Shown one piece after another: positions 43,871 through 52,222 of a stretch of 64,000 bases of DNA. Position 1 is the first letter of the stretch. Each line of letters begins with the position of its first letter. The notes under the pieces are model-generated. The model was not told the origin of the DNA, searched no databases, and saw only the letters and a program-made list of their open reading frames with translations. The position numbers and the translations under genes are program-made. Source of the DNA: LMUY01 sp965198565 (GTDB lineage: Bacteria > Pseudomonadota > Alphaproteobacteria > Acetobacterales > Acetobacteraceae); NCBI GenBank assembly GCA_965198565.1, contig OZ240665.1, positions 2,976,001 to 3,040,000 on the forward strand, given 5' to 3'.

Positions 43871-46429
43871 ATGGCCGCATCCCCCGTGATCGCGCAGTGG
43901 CTTGCCGCCAAGGAGCAGCAGCCGGACGCGCTGCTGTTCTTCCGGATGGGCGATTTCTACGAGCTGTTCTTCGACGACGCCGCCCTGGCCGCCAGCGCGC
44001 TCGGCATCGCGCTCACCGCCCGCGGTGAACACGACGGCAAGCCGATCCCGATGTGCGGCGTGCCGATGCATGCGGCGGAAGGCTATCTCGCCCGCCTGAT
44101 CAAGCGCGGCTTCCGCGTGGCCGTCGCCGAGCAGATGGAGGCCGCCTCCGCCCGCACTGGCAAGGCGCCGCTGCGCCGCGAGATCGTGCGGCTGATCACG
44201 CCGGGCACGCTCACCGAGGACACCCTGCTCGAGGGCGGCCGCCCCAACCTGCTGCTGGCCTTGGCCCGCATCGGCCGCCAACTGGGCGCGGCCTGGCTCG
44301 ACATCTCCACCGGCCTGTTCGAGACCGAGGCCGTAACCGACCTACCCGCCCTGCTCGGCCGGCTCGACCCGGCGGAGGTGCTGGCCCCCGCCGACCTGCC
44401 GCTGGGCGACCACGAACCGCGCCGCGCGCCGGAGACTCTGCCGCCGCCGCCGCTCGCCGCCCGGGCACGGGTGGCCGAGGCGTTCGGCGCCAGCACGCTG
44501 GACGGCTTCGGCAGCTTCACCGACGCCGAGGCGATGGCCGCCGCCGCCGCCCTGGCCTATGTCCGCAGCACCCAGGCCGGCAAGCTGCCCGCGCTGTCGC
44601 CGCCCTCTCGCCACGAGGCGGGCGGCAGCCTGCTGATGGACGCCGCCACCCGCGCCAGCCTCGAGATCACCCGCGCGCGGGACGGGTCGGCCGACCACAC
44701 CCTGCTCGCCGCCGTCCGCCGCACCCTCACGGCGCCGGGTGCGCGGCGGCTGGCGGAGTGGCTCTCCGCCCCGCTCACCGAGCCCGCTGCCATCGCCGCG
44801 CGGCAGGAGGCCTGGATGGCGCTGCTGGCCGAGCCCGCCGCCGCCGCCGCCCTGCGCGCCCTGCTGCGCGGCGTGCCGGACGCGGCGCGGGCGCTGGGGC
44901 GGCTCTCGGTCGGGCGGGGCGGGGCGCGCGACCTGCAGGCAGTGCAGCTCGCGCTGTTTGCCGCCGGGCTGATCGCGGACTGCCTGCCGCATACCGCCTT
45001 GCTCGACGACCTCCGCAGCGCCCTGCATCTGGATGCCGCCCTCGGCGAGCGGCTGCGCAGCGCGCTGGCGGAGCAGCCGCCCGCCCGTCGCGAGGACGGC
45101 GGCGCCGTCGCCGAGGGGTTCGACGGCGAGTTGGACGCCGAACGCCGGCTGCGCGACGACAGCCGCCGGGTCATCACCGGGCTGCAGCTCGAGTTTGCCC
45201 AGCGCTACGGGGTGGCGTCGCTCAAGATCCGCCACCATGCCCAATTGGGCTACGTGATGGAGGTGCCGGCTGCGGCCACCGAGGCGTTGCGCAGCCATGC
45301 CGAGCTCAGCCTGCGCCAGTCCATGGCCAATGCCGCGCGCTTCAGCAATGCCGAATTGGCCGAGCTGGACCGCCGCATCGCCGAGGCCGCCGAGCGCGCC
45401 GCCGCCCGTGAAGCCGCCATCCTGGCCCGGCTGACCACCGAGGTGCTGGCGCAATCCGCGGCATTGCGCGCGGCCGCCTCGGCGCTGGCGACCTTGGACG
45501 TGCTGCAATCCTGCGCCCACTTGGCCGAGCCCGGCGCTTGGTGCCGCCCCATCGTCACGGCGGACACCGCGTTCCAAGTCACGGCGGCGCGGCACCCGGT
45601 GGTGCAGGCGGCGCTGCCCACCGGCATGGCGTTCCAGCCCAATGACTGCGACCTGTCGCCCGCCCGCCGCGTGCTGCTGCTGACCGGGCCGAACATGGCG
45701 GGCAAGTCCACCTTCCTGCGGCAAAACGCGCTGCTGGTGATCCTGGCCCAGGCGGGGCTGCCCGTCCCCGCGGCGCAGGCGCGCATCGGCGTGGCGGACC
45801 GGCTGTTCAGCCGCGTCGGCGCCGCCGACGACCTGGCGCGCGGCCGCTCCACCTTCATGACCGAGATGACGGAGACCGCCGCCATCCTGAACGGCGCCGG
45901 GCCGCGCAGCCTGGTTGTGGTGGACGAGATCGGCCGCGGCACCGCCACCTTGGACGGGTTGGCGATCGCCTGGGCGGTGCTGGAGTCGCTGCACTCGCAA
46001 ATCCGCTGCCGCACGCTGTTCGCCACGCATTTCCACGAATTGGCCGGGCTCAGCCAGTCGCTGCCGCAGCTTTGCCCGCACGCCATGTTGGTGCGAGAGT
46101 GGAAAAACGAGATTGTGTTTCTGCACGAAGTGGGGGAGGGCGCTGCCGGACGCTCCTGGGGCGTTCATGTCGCCAAGCTGGCCGGCGTGCCTGGCCCGGT
46201 GGTGCGGCGGGCGGCCAGCTTGCTCGCGGCGCTGGAGCGGGGACACGCCACCGGCCCGGATTTGCCGCTGTTCGCCGCCTTGCCCGCCGCCAACGCCGCC
46301 CCCAACGCTGCGGTCGACCGGCTCGGCCCGGCGTTGGATGGCATCGAGCCAGACCAGCTCACCCCGAAGGAAGCGCTCGAGGCGCTCTACCAATTGAAGG
46401 CGCTAAGGTTATCATCTGATGAATGCTAA
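43871..46429 (+). CDS. mutS: DNA mismatch recognition ATPase
   Basis: 852 residues. The mismatch-contact motif is in the N-terminus (LLFFRMGDFYELFFDDA), connector and lever domains follow, and the ATPase core has Walker A GPNMAGKST (about 606-613) and VVDEIGRGTATLDG. A C-terminal helical tail (LTPKEALEALYQLK) is present. I prefer the ATG at 43871; an in-frame GTG at 43805 would add 22 unconserved residues. No clear Shine-Dalgarno supports either. It overlaps glnD by 7 nt. Confidence 0.95.
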   Translation: MAASPVIAQWLAAKEQQPDALLFFRMGDFYELFFDDAALAASALGIALTARGEHDGKPIPMCGVPMHAAEGYLARLIKRGFRVAVAEQMEAASARTGKAPLRREIVRLITPGTLTEDTLLEGGRPNLLLALARIGRQLGAAWLDISTGLFETEAVTDLPALLGRLDPAEVLAPADLPLGDHEPRRAPETLPPPPLAARARVAEAFGASTLDGFGSFTDAEAMAAAAALAYVRSTQAGKLPALSPPSRHEAGGSLLMDAATRASLEITRARDGSADHTLLAAVRRTLTAPGARRLAEWLSAPLTEPAAIAARQEAWMALLAEPAAAAALRALLRGVPDAARALGRLSVGRGGARDLQAVQLALFAAGLIADCLPHTALLDDLRSALHLDAALGERLRSALAEQPPARREDGGAVAEGFDGELDAERRLRDDSRRVITGLQLEFAQRYGVASLKIRHHAQLGYVMEVPAAATEALRSHAELSLRQSMANAARFSNAELAELDRRIAEAAERAAAREAAILARLTTEVLAQSAALRAAASALATLDVLQSCAHLAEPGAWCRPIVTADTAFQVTAARHPVVQAALPTGMAFQPNDCDLSPARRVLLLTGPNMAGKSTFLRQNALLVILAQAGLPVPAAQARIGVADRLFSRVGAADDLARGRSTFMTEMTETAAILNGAGPRSLVVVDEIGRGTATLDGLAIAWAVLESLHSQIRCRTLFATHFHELAGLSQSLPQLCPHAMLVREWKNEIVFLHEVGEGAAGRSWGVHVAKLAGVPGPVVRRAASLLAALERGHATGPDLPLFAALPAANAAPNAAVDRLGPALDGIEPDQLTPKEALEALYQLKALRLSSDEC

Positions 46430-49215
46430 CGACCCTGCCGCTTCCCCCCACGCCTGACGAAGCCGCAACCACGCTGGCCGCTGCCCTGGCGGACATCGCG
46501 CGGCCGGACGGGAGCATGGCGCGGGACGAGGCGGTGGCCGTGTTCCGCCGCCATCTGACGCGCGTGCAGCACCACGTGCGCGAGGCGTTCGAGCACTACC
46601 AGTTGTCCGGCCTGCAGAGCGCCCGCCTGATTGCGTCGTTGATGGACGGCATCATCGCGGCGCTGCACTGCTATGCCAGCGACATGACCGGGGCCCAGGC
46701 GGACCACTCCGCCGTGATCGCCACCGGCGGCTACGGCCGCGGCATGCTGGCGCCGTTCAGCGACATCGACTTGCTGTTCATCACCGGGGACACGCCGCCC
46801 GCCGAAACGCTCGCCGCGGTCGAGTTCAGCCTCTACATGCTGTGGGACCTCGGGCTGAAGGTGGGCCACGCCACCCGCTCGGTGGACCAGTGCATCGCCG
46901 AATCCGAGGCCGACGTGACGGTGCGGACCTCGATGATCGACGCCCGCCGCCTGTCCGGCTCGGCGGCCCTGTTCGAGGCGTTCACCGCCCGTTTCGCCGT
47001 CGCCTGCGCCGCCCGCACCCCCGAGTTCATCACCGCCAAGCAGGCCGAGCGCGACGCGCGGCACCATCGCTACGGCGAAAGCCCGTTCCTGGTCGAGCCC
47101 AACATCAAGGAGGGCCGCGGGGGGCTGCGCGACCTGCAGACCATGTACTGGATGACCCGCTACGTGTTCGACGCCCGGGTGATGGGGGACCTGGTGGGCC
47201 CGGACAGCCCCGGCGGCGGCATCCTGATCGAGCGCGAAGCCAAGCACGCCCGCCGCTCGTGGGACTTCCTCTGGACGGTGCGCTTCCACCTGCACTACGT
47301 CGCCGGCCGCGCCGAGGAGCGCCTCACCTTCGACATGCAGCCCGTCGTCGGCGCCCGCATGGGCTACACGCGGCATGGGCGGCAGGACGGGGTGGAGCGG
47401 TTCATGCGCCACTACTTCCTCACCGCGCGCGAGGTGGTGCGCGTCACCGCCGTGCTCGAGCCCGCCATCGTCCGCGCCGCGCTGGGGCCGCCGGCGCTGG
47501 AGGAGGAGACCGACGCCGCCTTGCTGGAGCAGGGCTTCGTGCTGGCCGACGGCAAGCTGCTGGCAGCGCCTGGCCGGGACTTCCGCACCGAGCCGCTGCA
47601 GATGCTGCGCCTGCTGCAGGTGGCGCGCGACCGCGGCCTGGCGCTGCACCCGCTGGCCATCCGCGCCCTGATCCGCCACGAACGCCGCGCCTCCGAACTG
47701 CGCGACGACCCGGCGGCCGGCGCCATCTTCCTCGACCTGCTGTCCTCCGGCCGCGACGCCGCACGGTGGCTGCACGTGCTCAACCTGACCGGCTTCCTGG
47801 GGCGCTACATCCCGGACTGGGCGCGCATCGTGGGCCAGATGCAGTTCGACAGCTACCATGTGTTCACCGTCGACGAGCACACCATCGAGGCGGTGCGGGT
47901 GCTGGATTGCTTGGGCGCGGGCGAGTTGGTCGAGGTGGCGCCGGTCGCTTCCCAGTTGATGGAGGACCTGCAATCGCGCCGGGCGCTCTACGTCGCCGCC
48001 GTGCTGCACGACATCGCCAAGGGCCGCGGCGGCGAACACTCCGAAACCGGCGCCGACCTGGCGCTCACCATCGGCCCGCAACTGGGGCTGTCCGCCGAAG
48101 AGACCGAGATGACCTCCTGGCTGGTGCTGCAGCACCTGCTGCTGAGCCAGACCGCGTTCCGGCGCGACATCGACGACCCCAAGACCATCCTGGACCTGGT
48201 GGAGACCATCCAGTCGCCCGAGCGGCTCAAGCTGCTGCTGGTGCTGACCGTGGCGGACATGCGGGCGGTGTCGCCGCGGGTGTGGAACGGCTGGAAGGCG
48301 ACCCTGCTGCGAGAGCTGTATTCCCGCGTGGCCGAGGTGCTGGCGGGCGGGCTGGCCACCACCGAGCGCGACGTCCGCGTGACCCGCGCCAAGCAGGCGG
48401 CCGCCGCGCTGATGCAGGGCTGGAGCGACGCCGAGCGGGACCATGTCCTCGGCCTGGGCTATCCGAGCTACTGGCTGGGGTTCGAGCCCGAGACCCATCT
48501 TCGGCATGCCCGGCTGATCCGCGAGGCGGAGGCGTCGCAGACCAAGCTCACCGTGCAGGCCGACCCGCTGCCGGCCCGTGCGGTGACCGAGATCACCGTC
48601 TATGTCGCCGACCACGCCGGGCTGTTCAGCCAGATCGCGGGGGCCTTGGCGGTGGCGGGCGCCTCCATCGTGGACGCGCGCATCCACACCCTGACCAACG
48701 GCATGGCGCTGGACACGTTCTGGGTGCAGGACGCGGCCGGCGGCGTGTTCGACGCGCCGCACCGCCTGGCCCGCATGTCCGTGCTGGTGGAGCAGGCCTT
48801 GTCGGGACGCATTGCGCTCGAGGCGGAGATCCGCCGGGTCGGCGAGGCGCTGCTGGGCCGCCGCATGCGCGCCATCCACGTGCCGCCGCGCGTGGTGGTG
48901 GACAACCGCGCCAGCCACACCCACACCGTGATCGAGGTGAATGGCCGCGACCGCCCCGGCCTGCTGCATGACGTGACCGCCGCGATCAGCGCGCAGGGGC
49001 TGACCATCGCCTCCGCCCACGTCACCACCTACGGCGTGCGCGCGGTGGACGTGTTCTACGTCAAGGACGTGTTCGGGCTGAAGGTGGAGAACGAGCGCAA
49101 GCTGGCGCCGCTGCGGACGGCCTTGCTGCAGGCGCTGGGCGGCCCGGACACGCCGGCGGAGCATGCCGAGGCGCTGGCCGCCGCCGCCCGCCGCCGCCGG
49201 GCCAGTGCCGCCTGA
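46423..49215 (+). CDS. glnD: PII uridylyltransferase/uridylyl-removing enzyme
   Basis: 930 residues; central nitrogen sensor that modifies PII proteins according to glutamine. Domain order: nucleotidyltransferase (GGYGRGMLAPFSDIDLLF, from about residue 101), GlnE/GlnD linker (PNIKEGRGGLRDLQTMYW), HD phosphohydrolase (LHDIAKGRGGEHSETG, about 528), and two C-terminal ACT domains (about 720-800 and 830-905; YVADHAGLFSQIAGAL, VNGRDRPGLLHDVTAAI). The start lies within the mutS stop region (7-nt overlap). Confidence 0.95.
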   Translation: MLTTLPLPPTPDEAATTLAAALADIARPDGSMARDEAVAVFRRHLTRVQHHVREAFEHYQLSGLQSARLIASLMDGIIAALHCYASDMTGAQADHSAVIATGGYGRGMLAPFSDIDLLFITGDTPPAETLAAVEFSLYMLWDLGLKVGHATRSVDQCIAESEADVTVRTSMIDARRLSGSAALFEAFTARFAVACAARTPEFITAKQAERDARHHRYGESPFLVEPNIKEGRGGLRDLQTMYWMTRYVFDARVMGDLVGPDSPGGGILIEREAKHARRSWDFLWTVRFHLHYVAGRAEERLTFDMQPVVGARMGYTRHGRQDGVERFMRHYFLTAREVVRVTAVLEPAIVRAALGPPALEEETDAALLEQGFVLADGKLLAAPGRDFRTEPLQMLRLLQVARDRGLALHPLAIRALIRHERRASELRDDPAAGAIFLDLLSSGRDAARWLHVLNLTGFLGRYIPDWARIVGQMQFDSYHVFTVDEHTIEAVRVLDCLGAGELVEVAPVASQLMEDLQSRRALYVAAVLHDIAKGRGGEHSETGADLALTIGPQLGLSAEETEMTSWLVLQHLLLSQTAFRRDIDDPKTILDLVETIQSPERLKLLLVLTVADMRAVSPRVWNGWKATLLRELYSRVAEVLAGGLATTERDVRVTRAKQAAAALMQGWSDAERDHVLGLGYPSYWLGFEPETHLRHARLIREAEASQTKLTVQADPLPARAVTEITVYVADHAGLFSQIAGALAVAGASIVDARIHTLTNGMALDTFWVQDAAGGVFDAPHRLARMSVLVEQALSGRIALEAEIRRVGEALLGRRMRAIHVPPRVVVDNRASHTHTVIEVNGRDRPGLLHDVTAAISAQGLTIASAHVTTYGVRAVDVFYVKDVFGLKVENERKLAPLRTALLQALGGPDTPAEHAEALAAAARRRRASAA

Positions 49216-49499
49216 TGCGGCTGCTGCTGGCGCTGCTGGCGATGACCACGCCGGCAATGGCGGCGGACCTGCCGTCCTTCCTGCAGCCCGGCGATGTGTT
49301 CTGCAGCGGCGAGGCGCAGTTCGACGCGTTCTCGCACGGCACCGGCTCCGCCCAGCCGGGCTGCGACCTGGTCCGCGAGCCGACCCGCGTGGCCGTGATC
49401 GGCGGCACCGGCGGGGTGAAGTCCATGGTGCGGGTGATCAGCGGCCCCGCTGCCTACCAGGTCGGCTGGACCAACGGTGCGCTGCCGCTGGCGAGATAG
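49215..49499 (+). CDS. small exported protein after glnD
   Basis: 94 residues, not recognised. The signal peptide (LLLALLAMTTPAMAAD) is followed by a short domain with two Cys (VFCSG, PGCDL) and RVAVIGGTGGVKSMVRVISGPAAYQVGWTNGALPL, which looks like a small beta-barrel (SH3-like) module. It overlaps the glnD stop by one nucleotide (TGATG). Confidence 0.65.
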   Translation: MRLLLALLAMTTPAMAADLPSFLQPGDVFCSGEAQFDAFSHGTGSAQPGCDLVREPTRVAVIGGTGGVKSMVRVISGPAAYQVGWTNGALPLAR

Positions 49500-49555
49500 G
49501 AACCGCTCGCCGGGGCGGCCGTATTGAAGGCTGCTACCATCGAGGGAGCCATCCG

Positions 49556-50098
49556 ATGCAGCCTGATCCCGTCTATGTCGACCCATCCAACGACCTGAAC
49601 ACCCGTGCCGTGCACGAGACCGCGCTGTATGACCCGGCGGTGCATGACGACCAGATCGTGGTGATGTACGAGACCCCCGCCGATGCCCGCGCCGCGCTCG
49701 ACGCTTTGGCTGCCGAAGGTTTGGCGGCAGACGCGGCGATCACCGATCGCACGGCGGACGGCGCCAATGCCGGCGTGAACAGCGAGGGCGGCAACACCGG
49801 GTTATGGGGCGCGCTGAAGGGCCTGTTCGCGCCCGACAACGAGGTGCACGGCTTGGCCGAGGGCGTGAACCGCGGCCATGCCCTGTTGGTGCTGCACCCG
49901 GCGCTGGAGACGCGCAACCGGGTGATCGAGCTGCTGGAGGCGAGCCACCCGATCGACTTCGACGCTCGCTTGGAGCAGTGGCGTACCGCGGGTTGGGAGG
50001 CCATGGCGGCCAAGGCGCCAGAGCGTGACCGGGTCGGCGCCCACGATCCTGCCCGCGGGAATGAGCGGGTGCGCAGCTACTACGCGCCGCGGGGGTAG
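49556..50098 (+). CDS. hypothetical protein with stress-protein-17M-like region
   Basis: 180 residues, soluble. An N-terminal segment (QIVVMYETPADARAALDALAAEGL) resembles the general-stress-protein 17M / DUF1269-like alpha-beta fold; then GLWGALKGLFAPDNEVHGLAEGVNRGHALLVLHP and a C-terminal charged tail. The resemblance is by eye and could be coincidental. The ATG at 49556 has GAGGGA upstream. A strong hairpin terminator follows. Confidence 0.6.
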   Translation: MQPDPVYVDPSNDLNTRAVHETALYDPAVHDDQIVVMYETPADARAALDALAAEGLAADAAITDRTADGANAGVNSEGGNTGLWGALKGLFAPDNEVHGLAEGVNRGHALLVLHPALETRNRVIELLEASHPIDFDARLEQWRTAGWEAMAAKAPERDRVGAHDPARGNERVRSYYAPRG

Positions 50099-50115
50099 CT
50101 TCCCCCGGCTGATAC

Positions 50116-50148
50116 ACTCCCTCTCCCGCTTGCGGGAGAGGGCTTTTT
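50116..50148. repeat. REPIN-family single hairpin, copy h
   Basis: One arm only (CCCTCTCCCGCTTGCGGGAG with GAGGG), directly after the stress-like gene; it doubles as the terminator below. Confidence 0.85.
50119..50148 (+). terminator. Rho-independent terminator from repeat copy h
   Basis: An 11-bp perfect stem (CCCTCTCCCGC / GCGGGAGAGGG), TT loop, then C and TTTTT on the + strand. It lies 20 nt after the stop of the gene at 49556-50098. The T-tract also supplies the stop codon of the proline-rich ORF on the other strand. Confidence 0.75.
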
Positions 50149-50311
50149 AGCGCGGCTCGCTTGACTGGGGCCCAACCGAAAGCCGCAGCGGCGGCTCCGG
50201 GTCCGGCTCTTGCCCCGGCGGAATGTCGAGCGGCCGCGGCGGCGGGCTGTCCGGGTCTTCGAGCGGCGGTGGCGGCATGGGTGGGCCCGGAGGCAGAATC
50301 GGATCAGGCAT
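50147..50311 (-). CDS. 54-residue proline-rich small protein
   Basis: Almost half the residues are Pro or acidic: MPDPILPPGPPMPPPPLEDP at the N-terminus, then PLDIPPGQEPDPEPPLRLSV. No hydrophobic helix. It lies just downstream of the ABC-F gene on the same strand (70 nt) and fills an otherwise empty gap. Pro/Asp codon use fits a true reading frame, but the Shine-Dalgarno is weak. Similar tiny Pro-rich proteins occur in alphaproteobacteria; function unknown. Confidence 0.5.
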   Translation of the reverse strand: MPDPILPPGPPMPPPPLEDPDSPPPRPLDIPPGQEPDPEPPLRLSVGPQSSEPR

Positions 50312-50380
50312 CTGTGCGCGCAAGGTCGGTCTCTTTCGCCGTAATCTCCATCAACGAGCCCAGGCGCCGCGCGGTTGCGC

Positions 50381-52039
50381 TCACGCCCGCTGCTTCGCCT
50401 TCTTGTCCGGCTTGGCCGGCTTTGCCGGGGCGGATTTCGCCGGCTTCTGGCGAAGCTGCGAGGGCGCTGAACCGCCCTTCGCCCGGTCCAGCACGAAGCG
50501 CGCATACTCATCCATGTCGCCATCGAACGGCGCCACCGTGCCATCCGCGGCCAGCCACAGCCGGTCCGCCACCAGCTCCATCAGCGAGCGATCGTGGGTG
50601 ATCAGGATCACGGCGCCCTCGTAATCGTTCAGCGCGTCCAGCAGGGCCCGGCGGCTGTCGATGTCCAGGTGGTTGGTCGGCTCATCCAGGATCAGCAGAT
50701 GGGGAGCTGCCATCGCCACCAGGTTCAGCAGCAGGCGCGCCCGCTCGCCGCCGGAGAGCGACTCGACCTTGGTGCCCTGCTTCTCGAACCCCAGCCCGAA
50801 CAGGGCCAGGCGGGAGCGCAAGGCCGTGTCGGCGTCCTCCGGGCGGGCGCGGCGGATGATGTCCATCGGTGTCTCCGCCGGGTCGAGCGCCTCGATCTGG
50901 TGCTGGTGGAACCAGCCGACGCCCATCCGCTTCTCGCGCTGGATCGCGCCTGACAGCGGGTCGAGCGCGCCCGCCGCCAGCTTGGCGAAGGTGGACTTGC
51001 CGGCGCCGTTCACCCCCAGCAGGCCGATCCGGTCGTCCAGGTCGAGCCGCAGGTTGAGCTTGCTGAGGATGGGGGTGCCGTCATAGCCCACCGCGACGCC
51101 CTCGAGCCGCATCAAGGGCGGCGCCAGCGGCCGGGGCGGGGAGGGCAGCACGAACGGCGCCACCCGCTCCTCGACGGTCGTGGTGATGGGGGCGAGCTTG
51201 GCCAGGCGCTTGATCCGGCTCTGCGCCTGCGCCGCCTTGCTGGCCTTGGCTCGGAACCGGTCGACGAAGGATTGCAGATGCGCCCGCTCCGCCTCCTGCT
51301 TCACCCGGGCCGAAGCCTGCAGCCGGATCTTCTCGGCCCGGCGCTCCTCGAACTTGTCGTAGCCGCCGGGATACAGCTCCAGCTTGCCTTCGCTGAGATG
51401 CAGGATGTGGTCGACCGAGTTGTTCAGCAGCTCGCGGTCGTGGCTGATGATCAGCGCGCCGTGCGGGTAGCGCTTGAGCCGGGCCTCGAGCCAGAGCGCG
51501 CCTTCCAGGTCCAGATAGTTGGTCGGCTCGTCCAGCAGCAGCAGGTCGGGGGCGGCGAACAGGGCGGCGGCCAACGCCACCCGCATGCGCCAGCCGCCGG
51601 AGAACTCGGCCATCGGGCGCTGCAGGTCCGCGGTGGAGAAGCCCAAGCCGGAGAGGATGTCTCCGGCGCGGGCGGGGGCGGAGTCGGCGTCGATCTCGGC
51701 CAGGCGCTCGTAGATGTCGGCCATGCGCTCGGGCTCGGCGGTTTCGAGCTCCTCGGTGAGCGCCTGCAGCTCGGCGTCGGCGGCCAGGATGGTGTCGATC
51801 AGGCTGACCGGGGTGGCCGGGTGCTCCTGCTCCACCGAGCCGATGCGGGCGCCCTTGGGCAGGGTGATGTCGCCGTCATTGGCGCTGAGCTGGCCGGTGA
51901 TGAGCTTGAACAGCGTGCTCTTGCCCGCGCCGTTGCGCCCGACCAGGCCCACCTTGGCGCTGGTGGGCAGGGTGACGGTGGCGCCGGTGAACAGCCGGCG
52001 GCCCCAGGCGGTGAGGACGAGGTTTTCGATTTGCAGCAT
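50381..52039 (-). CDS. ABC-F family ATPase (Uup/YheS-like)
   Basis: 552 residues, no membrane segment: two ABC cassettes on one chain. Walker A1 GRNGAGKST (about 34-42) and A2 GVNGAGKST (about 340-348), signatures FSGGWRMRVALA and LSGGERARLLL, Walker B LLLDEPTNYLD and LILDEPTNHLD. The linker is charged and helical (EERRAEKIRLQASARVKQEAE), and the C-terminus is a Lys/Pro/Ala tail (PAKSAPAKPAKPDKK). ABC-F proteins act on ribosomes; this one is closest to the housekeeping YheS type. Confidence 0.92.
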   Translation of the reverse strand: MLQIENLVLTAWGRRLFTGATVTLPTSAKVGLVGRNGAGKSTLFKLITGQLSANDGDITLPKGARIGSVEQEHPATPVSLIDTILAADAELQALTEELETAEPERMADIYERLAEIDADSAPARAGDILSGLGFSTADLQRPMAEFSGGWRMRVALAAALFAAPDLLLLDEPTNYLDLEGALWLEARLKRYPHGALIISHDRELLNNSVDHILHLSEGKLELYPGGYDKFEERRAEKIRLQASARVKQEAERAHLQSFVDRFRAKASKAAQAQSRIKRLAKLAPITTTVEERVAPFVLPSPPRPLAPPLMRLEGVAVGYDGTPILSKLNLRLDLDDRIGLLGVNGAGKSTFAKLAAGALDPLSGAIQREKRMGVGWFHQHQIEALDPAETPMDIIRRARPEDADTALRSRLALFGLGFEKQGTKVESLSGGERARLLLNLVAMAAPHLLILDEPTNHLDIDSRRALLDALNDYEGAVILITHDRSLMELVADRLWLAADGTVAPFDGDMDEYARFVLDRAKGGSAPSQLRQKPAKSAPAKPAKPDKKAKQRA

Positions 52040-52104
52040 GCCCGCCGTCTACCGCAGCGCAGCGCCCGTGGCGAGGGCTGGTCGTTGACCGCCGCCCACT
52101 CGCT

Positions 52105-52131
52105 AAAAAGCCCTCTCCCTTTGGGAGAGGG
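52105..52131 (-). terminator. repeat-derived terminator after the DsbD-like gene
   Basis: Left arm of copy i read on the minus strand: 9-bp stem CCCTCTCCC / GGGAGAGGG with AAA loop, then C and TTTTT. It follows the DsbD-like gene by about 90 nt and separates it from the ABC-F gene. Confidence 0.6.
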
Positions 52132-52209
52132 TTGGGTGAGGGGCCACCGGCACGGGCTGAGCCTGCGGCTCCCTCACCCCGGCCCTCTCCCAGAGGGAGA
52201 GGGAGAAGC
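52110..52209. repeat. REPIN-like inverted pair, copy i
   Basis: Facing arms CCCTCTCCCTTTGGGAGAGG and CCCTCTCCCAGAGGGAGAGG with GTTGGGTGAGGGG / CCCTCACCCC tails, between the ABC-F and DsbD-like genes. Confidence 0.9.
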
Positions 52210-52222
52210 AAGGAAAGCCGCG

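Noticed and set aside
46426..49257. 943-codon ORF on the - strand
   Set aside because: Antisense shadow of glnD; repetitive His/Gln/Val/Gly composition and no fold signature.
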